Source of the DNA: Treponema sp.
GTDB lineage: Bacteria; Spirochaetota; Spirochaetia; Treponematales; Treponemataceae
NCBI GenBank assembly: GCA_017617145.1
Contig: JAFZWX010000208.1
Span: 1-32,028, forward strand
Direction: 5' to 3'
Length of the DNA stretch: 32,028 nt
The position numbers were made by a program, and so were the translations under genes. Positions 1 to 7,736 of this stretch are shown one piece after another. The notes beneath the pieces are model-generated. The model saw only the letters and a program-made list of their open reading frames with translations, was not told the DNA's origin and did not search any database. Within the stretch, counting starts at the first letter, position 1. Each line of letters begins with the position of its first letter.

Positions 1-1
1 A

Positions 2-289
2 AACACAGGTACAATCACCCGCCAGCACTTAGGATTTTTGACTGCCGCTGCAAACGCAAACTTCAACACTCTGGCCAGCGAAGTTTCTAGCTTAGTTTAC
101 TTCCTTGACCACGAATACAAAGTTGTAGAAAGCGAAGACCCAAGATTCATTCCAGGACGCCAGGCAGCATTGATGGTAAACGGAAAGCAGGCTGGTGTAT
201 TCGGCGAGCTCCACCCACAGGTACTCGAAAACTGGGGAATTACAACTCCATGTGTAGCCGGTGAGCTGGATCTTGAAGAGTTGATATAG
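2..289 (+). CDS. pheT: Phenylalanyl-tRNA synthetase beta subunit, C-terminal fragment
   Basis: The frame is open from base 2 and ends at TAG 287-289, so only the last 95 residues are present; the 5' part lies outside the window. PheT pairs with PheS to charge tRNA-Phe in the cytoplasm. The visible part has the block RQHLGFLTAAANANFNTLAS followed by DPRFIPGRQAA and GVFGELHPQVLENWGI, which matches the C-terminal catalytic-like core of the archaeal/eukaryotic form of PheT. There is no anticodon-binding-like C-terminal domain of the usual bacterial form. Spirochaetes are known to carry this archaeal-type enzyme, so this supports the organism call. The following gene begins at the next base after the stop. 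Confidence 0.9.
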   Translation, partial: NTGTITRQHLGFLTAAANANFNTLASEVSSLVYFLDHEYKVVESEDPRFIPGRQAALMVNGKQAGVFGELHPQVLENWGITTPCVAGELDLEELI

Positions 290-853
290 TTGGCCCGCGA
301 CCCACTTTACGACACATACGCAGTTACTCTTTATTTAGATTCTCAAACAAATGAATTAATTCTGGAAGCCATGCGCGATATTGCAGTTACAACCGGTAAC
401 AACTACATGCTGGATAATTCTGTACCGCCACATCTTTCGCTGGGATTGTTTCATGCAGAAGAAAAAAAAGCCAGTGAAATGGAAAAGTTGTTTGGACAGT
501 TTGCAGAAAGCCTTAAGTCAAACAGCGCCGGCCTTTCCCTGAACTTCAACGGCCCGGATAACTTTGCAGACAAAGTAATCTTTTTAAGTGTCGCCCGTGA
601 CAAACCTCTTATGAAATTAAACCGTGACCTGCACCAGTTATTCCTCCCCCATTTTGAAGCCGGCGACAACCGCAACTATCTGCCAGAAAACTGGGTTCCG
701 CATATTGCACTGGCGGTAAAGCTCGATGCACAACAATTCGCAAAAGGCTTTTCAATTGCAAAAAGATTCCCACTTCCAAAATCAGCAAAAATCACTTCGG
801 CTACGTTAGCTAAGTGTAATCCGTATAATGAGGTGCTGAAGTACACAATTTAA
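290..853 (+). CDS. 2H phosphoesterase superfamily protein (2'-5' RNA ligase-like)
   Basis: A 187-residue cytoplasmic protein with the two signature motifs of the 2H phosphoesterase superfamily: H48-L-S50 in PPHLSLGLF and H138-I-A140 in WVPHIALAV, about 90 residues apart as expected. Members hydrolyse or form 2'-5' or cyclic phosphate linkages in RNA or nucleotides; the substrate here cannot be read from sequence. The start is TTG at 290, directly after the pheT stop and in the same frame. No earlier in-frame start is possible without reading through the stop, and GAAGAG at 275-280 is a fair ribosome site. The next candidate is ATG about 27 codons in, which would lose the first beta strand. 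Translational coupling to pheT is likely. Family call fairly sure, function unknown. Confidence 0.75.
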   Translation: MARDPLYDTYAVTLYLDSQTNELILEAMRDIAVTTGNNYMLDNSVPPHLSLGLFHAEEKKASEMEKLFGQFAESLKSNSAGLSLNFNGPDNFADKVIFLSVARDKPLMKLNRDLHQLFLPHFEAGDNRNYLPENWVPHIALAVKLDAQQFAKGFSIAKRFPLPKSAKITSATLAKCNPYNEVLKYTI

Positions 854-1156
854 TACATAAGTATCTTGATAGTGTTTTAAAAAGGTATTCAAATTAACAA
901 ATTTACGGCTAAATTGATGCTTGTAGTGCATTTTTAGCCGTAAATTATTAGTAAAAACAAGCATAATTACAAAATGAAAAGGGTATTTTCCTACAAATAC
1001 GGCTAATTGCTTTATAAAAAATAGATTTTAGCCGTAATAGGAACAGACATATTGGCTTTTTATTTTTCGTTTACGGCTAAAACAACGCTTGCTTCAACAG
1101 TTTAGCCGTAAATTAAACACTTATTCCTAAGATAGGACATCGCAATTTGCGATATT
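854..1156. repeat. Gene-free stretch with three hairpins sharing TTACGGCTAA arms
   Basis: No ORF is credible here. Three inverted repeats occur in a row: arms 900-913/933-946 (14 bp, perfect), 998-1006/1028-1036 (9 bp) and 1070-1081/1101-1112 (12 bp, perfect). All have the core TACGGCTAA/TTAGCCGTA. Loops are 19, 21 and 19 nt and differ except for GCTT(G). The first two units are also preceded by related leaders (AAAAAGGTATT at 879-889, AAAAGGGTATT at 977-987), so the unit is longer than the hairpin. A shorter palindrome, ATCGCAATTTGCGAT, lies at 1139-1153 beside the end of the next gene. None is followed by a T-tract, so they are not ordinary terminators. The stretch separates two convergent genes. 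Confidence 0.8.
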
Positions 1157-2311
1157 CTAACAATATTCCCCCCACTCGCAGCCAATGTGACGGGCTTCAA
1201 TTTCGTCAATTAATTGCAGGCGGTTTTGGTGGCTGCTGAATAATCCCTTCTTTTTCCAAAGCTTTACTGTACCTGTTCCGGTGCCGCCATTCCAAAGTCG
1301 GTTGTGGCGTTTGGCACCGTCTGGGGATTCGTAATTTACAAGGAGCATCTGGGATTTTGGGCATTCTACGCTTGTTTCCATTACGGCTTTTGAGGTTTCC
1401 TGGCGGACATACCATATGATTTTGTCGTCTGTTTCGCGGCAATCAAATTTAGTGCGGCAGCATGTCCAGAATTTTGAAAAATTGAACTCGTATGATTTTC
1501 CTTCGTACCAGAAATCACTTAAAAGCTTGCGATTCATGGCAATACCAAAGGCTTTCGGGCGACCGCCTCCAATATCAAAAACTGAATTGGTAAGTCGTTT
1601 GCCTGTCAATTTGCTTGTTAAATCACATGACGAAAGCCACACCCAAGGGGAAGTAAAATCGGCACCCCAGTTTTTGTCGGCATATCCAAACGAACGTTCG
1701 TTAGCAACGATATACTTCTCGCCATTAGCGATAATCGTTCCAGAATATTCAGACTTCATTCCTTCTGCGTGCCAGTACATTTCAAAGGCTTTGAGTTTGC
1801 GGAACAAGGTGCCTGCACCGTATCCTACATTAAATGCAACCTTCTTTTGAACCTGAATATCCCATTGCATTGAACCGGAATTACACATCCATTCGGGGTG
1901 AGCAGCGGCATCGGTTTGGGAAATATCTATCGCTCCACGAAGCTTTGTTTCACTTGCAGAACAATCCCCAGCCTCTAAAAAATATCCGCCAGCACCAGCT
2001 CCAACCTTGGCTTCCTTCCACGAAAAAAACCTGTGAAGCTGAGTTGCGTCATCACCCCACCAGCCGCACTTTACCATAACGTAACTTGGTCGTAAGCCTT
2101 TTTCTCGGTTTTCGAGGAGTTGTCCTAAAACAGGTCCTTCCTTCTGCCCCGCAAGAGCCGGATTACAGGTAAAATATTCAATAAAAAAAGTGCGCTCTTC
2201 TCCGGTTTTTTCGTTTACACCAGTAAAATTATGCCACCACCAGTCATAGCCCTTTTTGGCAAATCGTCCATCGAGCATCCAATAGTTTCGTTTCAAATCT
2301 GATTTATTCAT
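1157..2311 (-). CDS. Tocopherol-cyclase-like protein
   Basis: A 384-residue soluble protein without signal peptide, rich in Trp and Tyr. Residues 9-30 (NYWMLDGRFAKKGYDWWWHN onward) and especially 209-226 (GYADKNWGADFTSPWVWL) resemble the tocopherol cyclase family, where a Y-x-E/D-K-N-W-G block is followed by W-x-W. Plant and cyanobacterial members close the chromanol ring of prenylated quinols; bacterial relatives like this one have no established substrate, and no tocopherol pathway is visible here. The fold of the family is a lipocalin-like double barrel, suited to a hydrophobic ligand. It lies 56 bp downstream of the methyltransferase gene on the same strand and may be the last gene of that operon, though the AT-rich gap could hold its own promoter. 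There is no clear ribosome site before the ATG. Confidence 0.55.
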   Translation of the reverse strand: MNKSDLKRNYWMLDGRFAKKGYDWWWHNFTGVNEKTGEERTFFIEYFTCNPALAGQKEGPVLGQLLENREKGLRPSYVMVKCGWWGDDATQLHRFFSWKEAKVGAGAGGYFLEAGDCSASETKLRGAIDISQTDAAAHPEWMCNSGSMQWDIQVQKKVAFNVGYGAGTLFRKLKAFEMYWHAEGMKSEYSGTIIANGEKYIVANERSFGYADKNWGADFTSPWVWLSSCDLTSKLTGKRLTNSVFDIGGGRPKAFGIAMNRKLLSDFWYEGKSYEFNFSKFWTCCRTKFDCRETDDKIIWYVRQETSKAVMETSVECPKSQMLLVNYESPDGAKRHNRLWNGGTGTGTVKLWKKKGLFSSHQNRLQLIDEIEARHIGCEWGEYC

Positions 2312-2367
2312 AATTTTAAAGATAATAATTTAAAATTAAAAAGGCAAACACATTTGTGCAAACAAAT

Positions 2368-3039
2368 TTACCAGATAAACGGAATTACACGAAACTTCAC
2401 TTTTTGCTTGTACTCTTTATATCCTGGCAATCCTTCTTCCAGAACTTTTTCTTCATTTTTAATGCGCATGGCAATAATCGGAAAATACAAAAGCATAATT
2501 GCAAACGATATAATTGAACCCAAAACCAAGGGCATTGCTAAAAACAAAAACAACGTTGTCATATACATCGGGTGACGTACAATACCATATAAACCTGTAT
2601 CAATAACCTTCTGATTTTCCTGAACTTCAACTGTTCGTGAAAGATAAGTATTCTCGCGCAAAACTTCTGCATACAAAACATACGCCAAAAGAAAAACTCC
2701 AGCGGCAACATAAGAAACAACCTTTGGCAAAACAATCCACCCAAAACGGTAATTCAACCCTGCAACAACGAACGCCACCAGGAACATCAAACCGCTCAAA
2801 GCAATTACAGCCTTTTGTTCCTTCTGTTCTTCTTTTGCATTAAGGCGTTTTGCAAGCAATTCTGGATTTTTAAATATCAAAACAATACCTGCAAAAAACA
2901 TTGGAATAAACAAAATGCCAAGCAAAAGCCAGGCCTCAAAAAACTTAAAGCTTCCGGCGGGAACAAAAAGCAGTGCACCAAGCACAACAACCCCTGAAAA
3001 AAATTTAACTAAGCCTTGAAAAAACAATTTTGCGTTCAT
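2368..3039 (-). CDS. Isoprenylcysteine carboxyl methyltransferase (ICMT)-like membrane protein
   Basis: A 223-residue integral membrane protein with about five hydrophobic segments. The C-terminal part has the motif of the ICMT/phospholipid methyltransferase group: YGIVRHPMYMTTLFLFLAMP (about 151-170), then RIKNEEKVLEEGLPGYKEY, where RHPxY and the EE pair bind S-adenosylmethionine and the active site. Known relatives methylate prenylcysteine or membrane lipids at the inner membrane; bacterial substrates are mostly unknown. Its ATG overlaps the TAA of the histidine kinase gene by one base (TAATG), so it is translationally coupled to the Bce-type module and is probably made with it. Whether it acts on a lipid relevant to peptide antibiotics is inference. 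Confidence 0.8.
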   Translation of the reverse strand: MNAKLFFQGLVKFFSGVVVLGALLFVPAGSFKFFEAWLLLGILFIPMFFAGIVLIFKNPELLAKRLNAKEEQKEQKAVIALSGLMFLVAFVVAGLNYRFGWIVLPKVVSYVAAGVFLLAYVLYAEVLRENTYLSRTVEVQENQKVIDTGLYGIVRHPMYMTTLFLFLAMPLVLGSIISFAIMLLYFPIIAMRIKNEEKVLEEGLPGYKEYKQKVKFRVIPFIW

Positions 3040-4025
3040 TAAAGTTCCTTGGGAAATTGCAAAGAAAAACTGCTTCCTTTTCTAATTTCACTTTGTACTT
3101 GAATTTTGATATTTAAAAGACTAGCGGCTTTTGTGCAAAGATACAAGCCTAGTCCACTTGATTTTTCGTTGAGACGCCCGTTTGCTCCTGTGTATCCTTT
3201 TTCAAAAATGCGCGGAAGATCTTCTGGCGCAATACCAATTCCTGTATCGCTTACAGAAAGAATTCCCTCTGACATCTTTATAGAAACAGTCCCTGCCTTT
3301 GTATATTTAATTGCGTTTGAAACAAGCTGCTCTAAAATTAAACAAAACCATTTTTTATCTGTAAGAATCTTTTCCTCACAACCGTCGTAATCAAGCTTGA
3401 GTTTTTTGTAAATAAACTGAGAAGCAAATTTTCGGATAACCTCGCGGATTAAATCATCAAGCGGATATTCCTTAATTACTAAATCGGTTGAACTGCTGCC
3501 CAAACGCTGATATGCCAGAACCATATCGGTATATTGTTCTATACGAAAAAGTTCCTCCTGAAGAGCAGATGCATCAAAATTGTTAGATTTGCCTAACTCA
3601 AGCTTCATAACAGCGATTGGAGTTTTTATTTGATGAACCCAGGTTGTGTAAAAATCCTGAGTTTCTTTCTGCGCATCCGAAAAATCTGCAGTTATCCGTT
3701 CAAGCTCTTCACCAAGCTTTTTAATCATCTGAATAAAATCGGCAGTAGAAAGATTTTGCGTTTGCGGAAAATTATTCCAATCGCATAAAATATTATTTAA
3801 TTGTTGTTCTCTGATTTCGGCATTCTTAGATTCCTTAATAAACTTAAAAACAAAGGCGCAGATCAAAAAGAAAAAAGAAACTGCTATTACATAGAAAAAG
3901 GGCTCCAGACTTAGTTCATAAAGAGAGAACACAACAAAAATCAAAACAACATTAATAATGTAAACAAAAAGAGGAATTACAAACTGCTTTAAACAATCTA
4001 AAAGAACTGCGGTTTTTCTTTTCAT
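3039..4025 (-). CDS. BceS-like intramembrane-sensing histidine kinase
   Basis: A 328-residue kinase. Two membrane helices (about 13-35 and 42-63) are separated by only a few residues, so there is no external sensor domain; this is the BceS/intramembrane-sensing architecture. The H-box is TTWVHQIKTPIAVMKLEL with phospho-acceptor H131. The ATPase part has the N-box (LVSNAIKYTKAG), SDTGIGI, the F-box region (RIFEKGYTG) and SGLGLYL. In known Bce systems such kinases do not sense the drug directly but respond to the partner ABC transporter, which is encoded just upstream here. The ATG overlaps the response regulator stop by 4 bases (ATGA). All catalytic residues look intact. Confidence 0.9.
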   Translation of the reverse strand: MKRKTAVLLDCLKQFVIPLFVYIINVVLIFVVFSLYELSLEPFFYVIAVSFFFLICAFVFKFIKESKNAEIREQQLNNILCDWNNFPQTQNLSTADFIQMIKKLGEELERITADFSDAQKETQDFYTTWVHQIKTPIAVMKLELGKSNNFDASALQEELFRIEQYTDMVLAYQRLGSSSTDLVIKEYPLDDLIREVIRKFASQFIYKKLKLDYDGCEEKILTDKKWFCLILEQLVSNAIKYTKAGTVSIKMSEGILSVSDTGIGIAPEDLPRIFEKGYTGANGRLNEKSSGLGLYLCTKAASLLNIKIQVQSEIRKGSSFSLQFPKEL

Positions 4026-4693
4026 ACAAGCATATAACCTATTCCTGATTTTGTAACAATGACTTCTGTCAGTCCGTTTTCTTCAAGCTTTTTTCTAAGG
4101 CGGCCAACATTAACTGTAAGAGTGTTTTCTTCTACATAAATATCGTTTTGCCAAAGAGCTTTCATCAAATCATCGCGGCTTACAAATTTGCCTTTGTTAT
4201 CAATTAAGAACAGCAGGATTCTAAGTTCATTTTTTGTAAGTTCAATTTTTTTGTCATTGAAAATTACACAGGCTTCGGCAGGTTTTAAAACAGCTCCGTG
4301 AAATTCAAGACCACCCCCTGCTTCTGATATTTCATAAGTACGGCGCAACACAGCCTGGACCTTTGCATTCAAAACCATCGGATCAACAGGCTTTGCAATA
4401 AAATCGTCGGCACCAAGACTTAATGCAGTAACTATGTTCATGTTATCTGAAGCAGATGAAAGAAAAACGACAGGAACTTTTGAAAGCTTGCGTATTTCGG
4501 TGCACCAGTGAAAGCCATTGTAATACGGAAGTTTTATATCAAGCAAAACAAGCTGCGGTTCATACTGTAAAAACTCATTGGTGACATTCCGAAAATCGGT
4601 TACTGTTTTTGTTTCGTTTCCGTATTCGCCAAGAGTTTTTTCAATTGCCGCAGCCAGTGCGTTGTCATCTTCAACCAGAAGTATTTTATACAT
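4022..4693 (-). CDS. BceR-like OmpR-family response regulator
   Basis: A 223-residue two-domain regulator. The receiver domain (1-115) has acidic E8/D9/D10, phospho-acceptor D52 in LVLLDIKLP, S79/S80 and K101 in IAKPVD. The C-terminal winged helix (about 125-223) ends in the usual TVNVGRLRKKLEENG...IGYMLV. It is expected to activate transcription of the transporter genes when phosphorylated by the neighbouring kinase. An inverted repeat TGACA-N4-TGTCA upstream of the operon (7701-7714) has the geometry of known BceR sites and is its likely target. An AGGAG lies between the permease stop and this ATG, 9 nt apart. Confidence 0.92.
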   Translation of the reverse strand: MYKILLVEDDNALAAAIEKTLGEYGNETKTVTDFRNVTNEFLQYEPQLVLLDIKLPYYNGFHWCTEIRKLSKVPVVFLSSASDNMNIVTALSLGADDFIAKPVDPMVLNAKVQAVLRRTYEISEAGGGLEFHGAVLKPAEACVIFNDKKIELTKNELRILLFLIDNKGKFVSRDDLMKALWQNDIYVEENTLTVNVGRLRKKLEENGLTEVIVTKSGIGYMLV

Positions 4694-4702
4694 GCCGCTC
4701 CT

Positions 4703-6775
4703 TTAGTGTACAATCTTATAATATGTTTTTGCAGTGATTGAGTAAATAACTACATACACAAAAGCGAACACTAAAAAGGTAATGGTTGTGCACAAAACAA
4801 AGAGCGAAATTTTTGGCAGCAGCAAAAGGTTAAGCAGTCTGTTCAAAAGCGGGAATGCAAAACAGATATGAATTCCTGCAACTACAAGCGGCAAAAAGAA
4901 TACAAGCAGAATCTGATTTTTGATACTTCCTTTTACTTCATCCTGGCTCATGCCGATTTTTTCCATAATCTGAAAGCGTTTCTGGTCTTCGTAGCCTTCA
5001 GAAATCTGTTTATAGTAAATAATGAGCGTGGTTGCAAAAAGGAATACTATACCTAAAAGGACTCCCAGGAACAGGAAAGTACCGTACATACCGCAAACAT
5101 CACGTTTTGTTTCCCAAAGAGCGTCAAGACTGACCCAGATATTGTTGCCTTCGGTAAAATCGCTTTGTGTATAAATGTATTTGTGAATTTCCGAAGAAAT
5201 CACTTTGTTTATGTCATCACCGGCAGCACAAGCTTGTTCCTTGTTCTCAAACTTTACGGCAAGTCGTTCAATGAATTCTTCTGGCTGCAAATTATATGCT
5301 TCAAACTCCTTTGCACGTTTATTGTATGCTGTTCTCTGGTAATCATAAATCTGATTTATTACAGCATCATCCGAAACAACAACTCCAAAGTTTGTAAGAA
5401 AACTCATAGTCCCAAAAGTAATCGGAAAGAAATTAAGAGATTTTGCAATTTCAAAATTTGTATCTCCAATCAAAAGGTTTTTCTGATCATAGATTGATTT
5501 ATCTGCAGAGCTTATATTACAAAAAGCAATTTCGTTTGGTTTAAGATTAAGCGTTGTTCCGGTGCATTCTTTGTAAGTTGCTTCTGTAATAAAAAGTACT
5601 TCAGCAGTATCCCGGAAAGATCCAGGAACATAATCGCTGGTAAGCCTTCCATTTTCATATTTATAAGTCACACCAAAATATTTTTGCTTAATGAGTTTCT
5701 GAATTTTTACATTGTTCTGTTCTGCCGATTTTTGAACAGCCTGCGAAATAACATCAATTGGAACAAACTTGTTTTCCTGATTCTGGTCGCGGTATTTTGC
5801 ATAAACATAAAGCTCCTGCTTAAACTTAGAATCAAACATCTGTTCCATTCCACTGTAAAGGCTGACTGTTGTAGAAATCAGGACAAGAACTCCTGTAGAC
5901 AAAATACAGATAGAAGCAAGACCAACAGCATTCTGCTTCATGCGGTACAAAAGCCCCGAAACAGAAGTCATGTGTTTTTTGTTGTAATAATAAGCCTTGT
6001 TTGCCTTAAGTCTTTTTAGAACAAAAGTTGTACCTGTAACAAAAAGAAAATATGTCCCGATTATTACAAGAAGAACTGCAAGAAAGAAAACAGGCAGCGC
6101 ACTAATTGGATTTTTTGTAACGATTGCAAGAAAGTAACCAAGCCCAAGGGTTATGATTCCAATAATGAGCATAAGCCATTTTACTTTTGGTTCGCGTTCT
6201 CCGGTGTGGGCACTTGCTATAAGTTCAACCGGTTTCATTCGCGCAAGATTTATAAGATTTACAAAATAAGTGAACAAATCAATTGCAAGAAAAAATACTG
6301 CTGAACTTATAAGAGTTTTAGAAGTAAGAAAATAAAAACCCAGAACCGATTCTACATTTAAAAGTCGGCATATAAAAAGCGAACAGATTTTATAAAACAG
6401 CGTTCCAAACAAAAGCCCAAGAACAATTCCCGCAAGACTGCTCACTGCCGATTCAAAAAATAGGATTTTTCCAACATGACGTTTTTCAAGGCCAAGCACG
6501 TTGTAAAGTCCAAGTTCACGGGTGCGCTGTTTCATCAAAAAGCTGTTTGTATAAAGCATTAGAATTACAGATAGCAAAGCTACAACCATTATTCCAATGG
6601 CCATAAAAAACGGAAGATATCCACCGCCGTAAACAGAACGCATTCTTTTGTCGCTGTAAAGAGTGTAAACAATATAATAACAGCCAAGAAGTCCGCCTTC
6701 TGTTAAAATACGCGGAACAAAAAACCTGTGATTTTTCTTTATATTTTGAATTGCCATGCTTGAATAGAGGTTCAT
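4703..6775 (-). CDS. BceB-like ABC transporter permease (FtsX/MacB-type fold, large external domain)
   Basis: A 690-residue permease with the layout of Bce-type transporters: four N-terminal membrane helices with FtsX-like features (FLMKQRTRELGLYNVLGLEKR after the second helix), a middle set, then a long hydrophilic extracytoplasmic region (roughly 315-550), and three further helices at the C-terminus (from about 555). The Bacillus protein is about 650 residues. Known members recognise lipid II-cycle intermediates bound by peptide antibiotics such as bacitracin, free the target, and also signal to the kinase. The ATG overlaps the ATPase stop (TAATG). The true ligand cannot be read from sequence because the external domain is poorly conserved in this family. 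Confidence 0.88.
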   Translation of the reverse strand: MNLYSSMAIQNIKKNHRFFVPRILTEGGLLGCYYIVYTLYSDKRMRSVYGGGYLPFFMAIGIMVVALLSVILMLYTNSFLMKQRTRELGLYNVLGLEKRHVGKILFFESAVSSLAGIVLGLLFGTLFYKICSLFICRLLNVESVLGFYFLTSKTLISSAVFFLAIDLFTYFVNLINLARMKPVELIASAHTGEREPKVKWLMLIIGIITLGLGYFLAIVTKNPISALPVFFLAVLLVIIGTYFLFVTGTTFVLKRLKANKAYYYNKKHMTSVSGLLYRMKQNAVGLASICILSTGVLVLISTTVSLYSGMEQMFDSKFKQELYVYAKYRDQNQENKFVPIDVISQAVQKSAEQNNVKIQKLIKQKYFGVTYKYENGRLTSDYVPGSFRDTAEVLFITEATYKECTGTTLNLKPNEIAFCNISSADKSIYDQKNLLIGDTNFEIAKSLNFFPITFGTMSFLTNFGVVVSDDAVINQIYDYQRTAYNKRAKEFEAYNLQPEEFIERLAVKFENKEQACAAGDDINKVISSEIHKYIYTQSDFTEGNNIWVSLDALWETKRDVCGMYGTFLFLGVLLGIVFLFATTLIIYYKQISEGYEDQKRFQIMEKIGMSQDEVKGSIKNQILLVFFLPLVVAGIHICFAFPLLNRLLNLLLLPKISLFVLCTTITFLVFAFVYVVIYSITAKTYYKIVH

Positions 6776-7536
6776 TATGCTTCACCTCCCTTTCTGAGCA
6801 TTGTAAGAGTGTCTGAAATTTTTTGATAAAGCTCTTCGTTTGTGCTTTCGCCTCTGTAAATCTGATGAAAAACTATACCATCGCGAATAAAAAGAATTCT
6901 GTTGGCATGTGAAGCAGCATCTGTTGAGTGAGTTACCATAAGGATTGTCTGACCACTCTTGTTCATTTTTTCAAAAACCCTCAGGAGATCTGAAGAAGAC
7001 TGAGAATCAAGTGCGCCTGTTGGTTCGTCTGCAAGAATGAGCTTTGGATTTGTAATGATTGCTCTTGCTGCGGCGGCGCGCTGTTTTTGTCCACCCGAAA
7101 CCTCGTAAGGATATTTATTTAAAAGCTCGGTAATTCCAAGTGATTTTGCAATTGGCTCAAGGCGTTCATTCATTTCGGTAACACTTTTTCCGCTGAGTAC
7201 AAGTGGAAGAAGAATATTGTCTTTAAGTGTAAAAGTGTCGAGCAGATTAAATTCCTGGAATACAAAACCAAGATTTTCGCGACGGAATGAAGCAAGCTGT
7301 TTGTCTTTTATTTCTGAAAGATTTTTTTGATCGAGCAGTACGCTTCCTCCTGTTGGTTTATCAAGTGCGGCAAGTATGTTTAAGAGAGTTGTTTTTCCTG
7401 AACCAGATTCTCCCATAATAGCAACATATTCACCCTGCTCTACAGTAAAGGTTACTCCTTTAAGCGCCTGAACCTGGTTTCCGCCAAAACGCCCTGTATA
7501 AGTTTTTTTAAGATCTTTTACGTCTAGAATTGTCAT
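6775..7536 (-). CDS. BceA-like ABC transporter ATP-binding protein
   Basis: A 253-residue nucleotide-binding subunit. Walker A is GESGSGKTT (42-50), Q-loop at Q94 in FVFQEFNLLD, ABC signature VSGGQKQR (146-153), Walker B LILADEPTGALD (166-177), switch histidine in MVTHSTDAA. The ADEPTGALD version is typical of the MacB/LolD/BceA branch. It powers the permease encoded next. An AGGAGG lies 9 nt before the ATG. It is the first gene of a five-gene run (ATPase, permease, regulator, kinase, methyltransferase) joined by overlaps of 1-4 bases and one 9-nt gap; Bacillus places the regulator and kinase first, so gene order differs. Confidence 0.93.
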   Translation of the reverse strand: MTILDVKDLKKTYTGRFGGNQVQALKGVTFTVEQGEYVAIMGESGSGKTTLLNILAALDKPTGGSVLLDQKNLSEIKDKQLASFRRENLGFVFQEFNLLDTFTLKDNILLPLVLSGKSVTEMNERLEPIAKSLGITELLNKYPYEVSGGQKQRAAAARAIITNPKLILADEPTGALDSQSSSDLLRVFEKMNKSGQTILMVTHSTDAASHANRILFIRDGIVFHQIYRGESTNEELYQKISDTLTMLRKGGEA

Positions 7537-7559
7537 TTTATCATGCCTCCTGAAAGTTA

Positions 7560-7643
7560 GATTGTCGGGTCAAGCCCGACAATGACACAGCAGTCTTCCT
7601 CGTTTTTGAACCAACTGTCATTCCCGGGCTTGACCCGGGAATC
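7560..7643. repeat. Inverted pair of 28-bp REP-like palindromes (family D)
   Basis: Copy 1 (7560-7587) has arms ATTGTCGGG/CCCGACAAT around TCAAG; copy 2 (7616-7643, opposite orientation) has arms ATTCCCGGG/CCCGGGAAT around CTTGA. Both end in TGACA/TGTCA on the outer side of the palindrome. Spacer of 28 nt. The pair sits in the leader region of the Bce-type operon, between its operator and the ribosome site. The same family recurs at 11290, 12377, 19674, 19715, 28135 and 28189. Confidence 0.85.
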
Positions 7644-7688
7644 TATTCTAATACTATCATTTCAACTTTTTTCACAACATCGATTTTT

Positions 7689-7714
7689 ATGACAATTTTA
7701 TGACATTTTTGTCA
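7689..7714 (-). promoter_or_regulatory. Probable BceR-type operator
   Basis: TGACA-N4-TGTCA forms a 5-4-5 inverted repeat at 7701-7714, and the half-site TGACA recurs 11 bp away (7690-7694), one helical turn. BceR-like regulators are known to bind TnACA-N4-TGTnA type repeats upstream of their transporter genes. A weak promoter follows on the minus strand (TTGTGA at about 7670, AT-rich -10 candidates near 7645-7655), 110-130 bp before the ATPase gene. Binding is inferred from geometry and context. Confidence 0.5.
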
Positions 7715-7736
7715 CATTCTGAGGATCGAAAGATTG

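Noticed and set aside
879..1112. CRISPR array or integron attC sites as an explanation for the TTACGGCTAA repeats
   Set aside because: Repeats are palindromes of unequal spacing, without equal-length spacers or cas genes. The ends do not fit the attC core GTTRRRY/RYYYAAC and no integrase or cassette genes are near.
3106..3390. Plus-strand open frame opposite the histidine kinase
   Set aside because: Overlaps the conserved ATPase domain of the kinase; no independent support.
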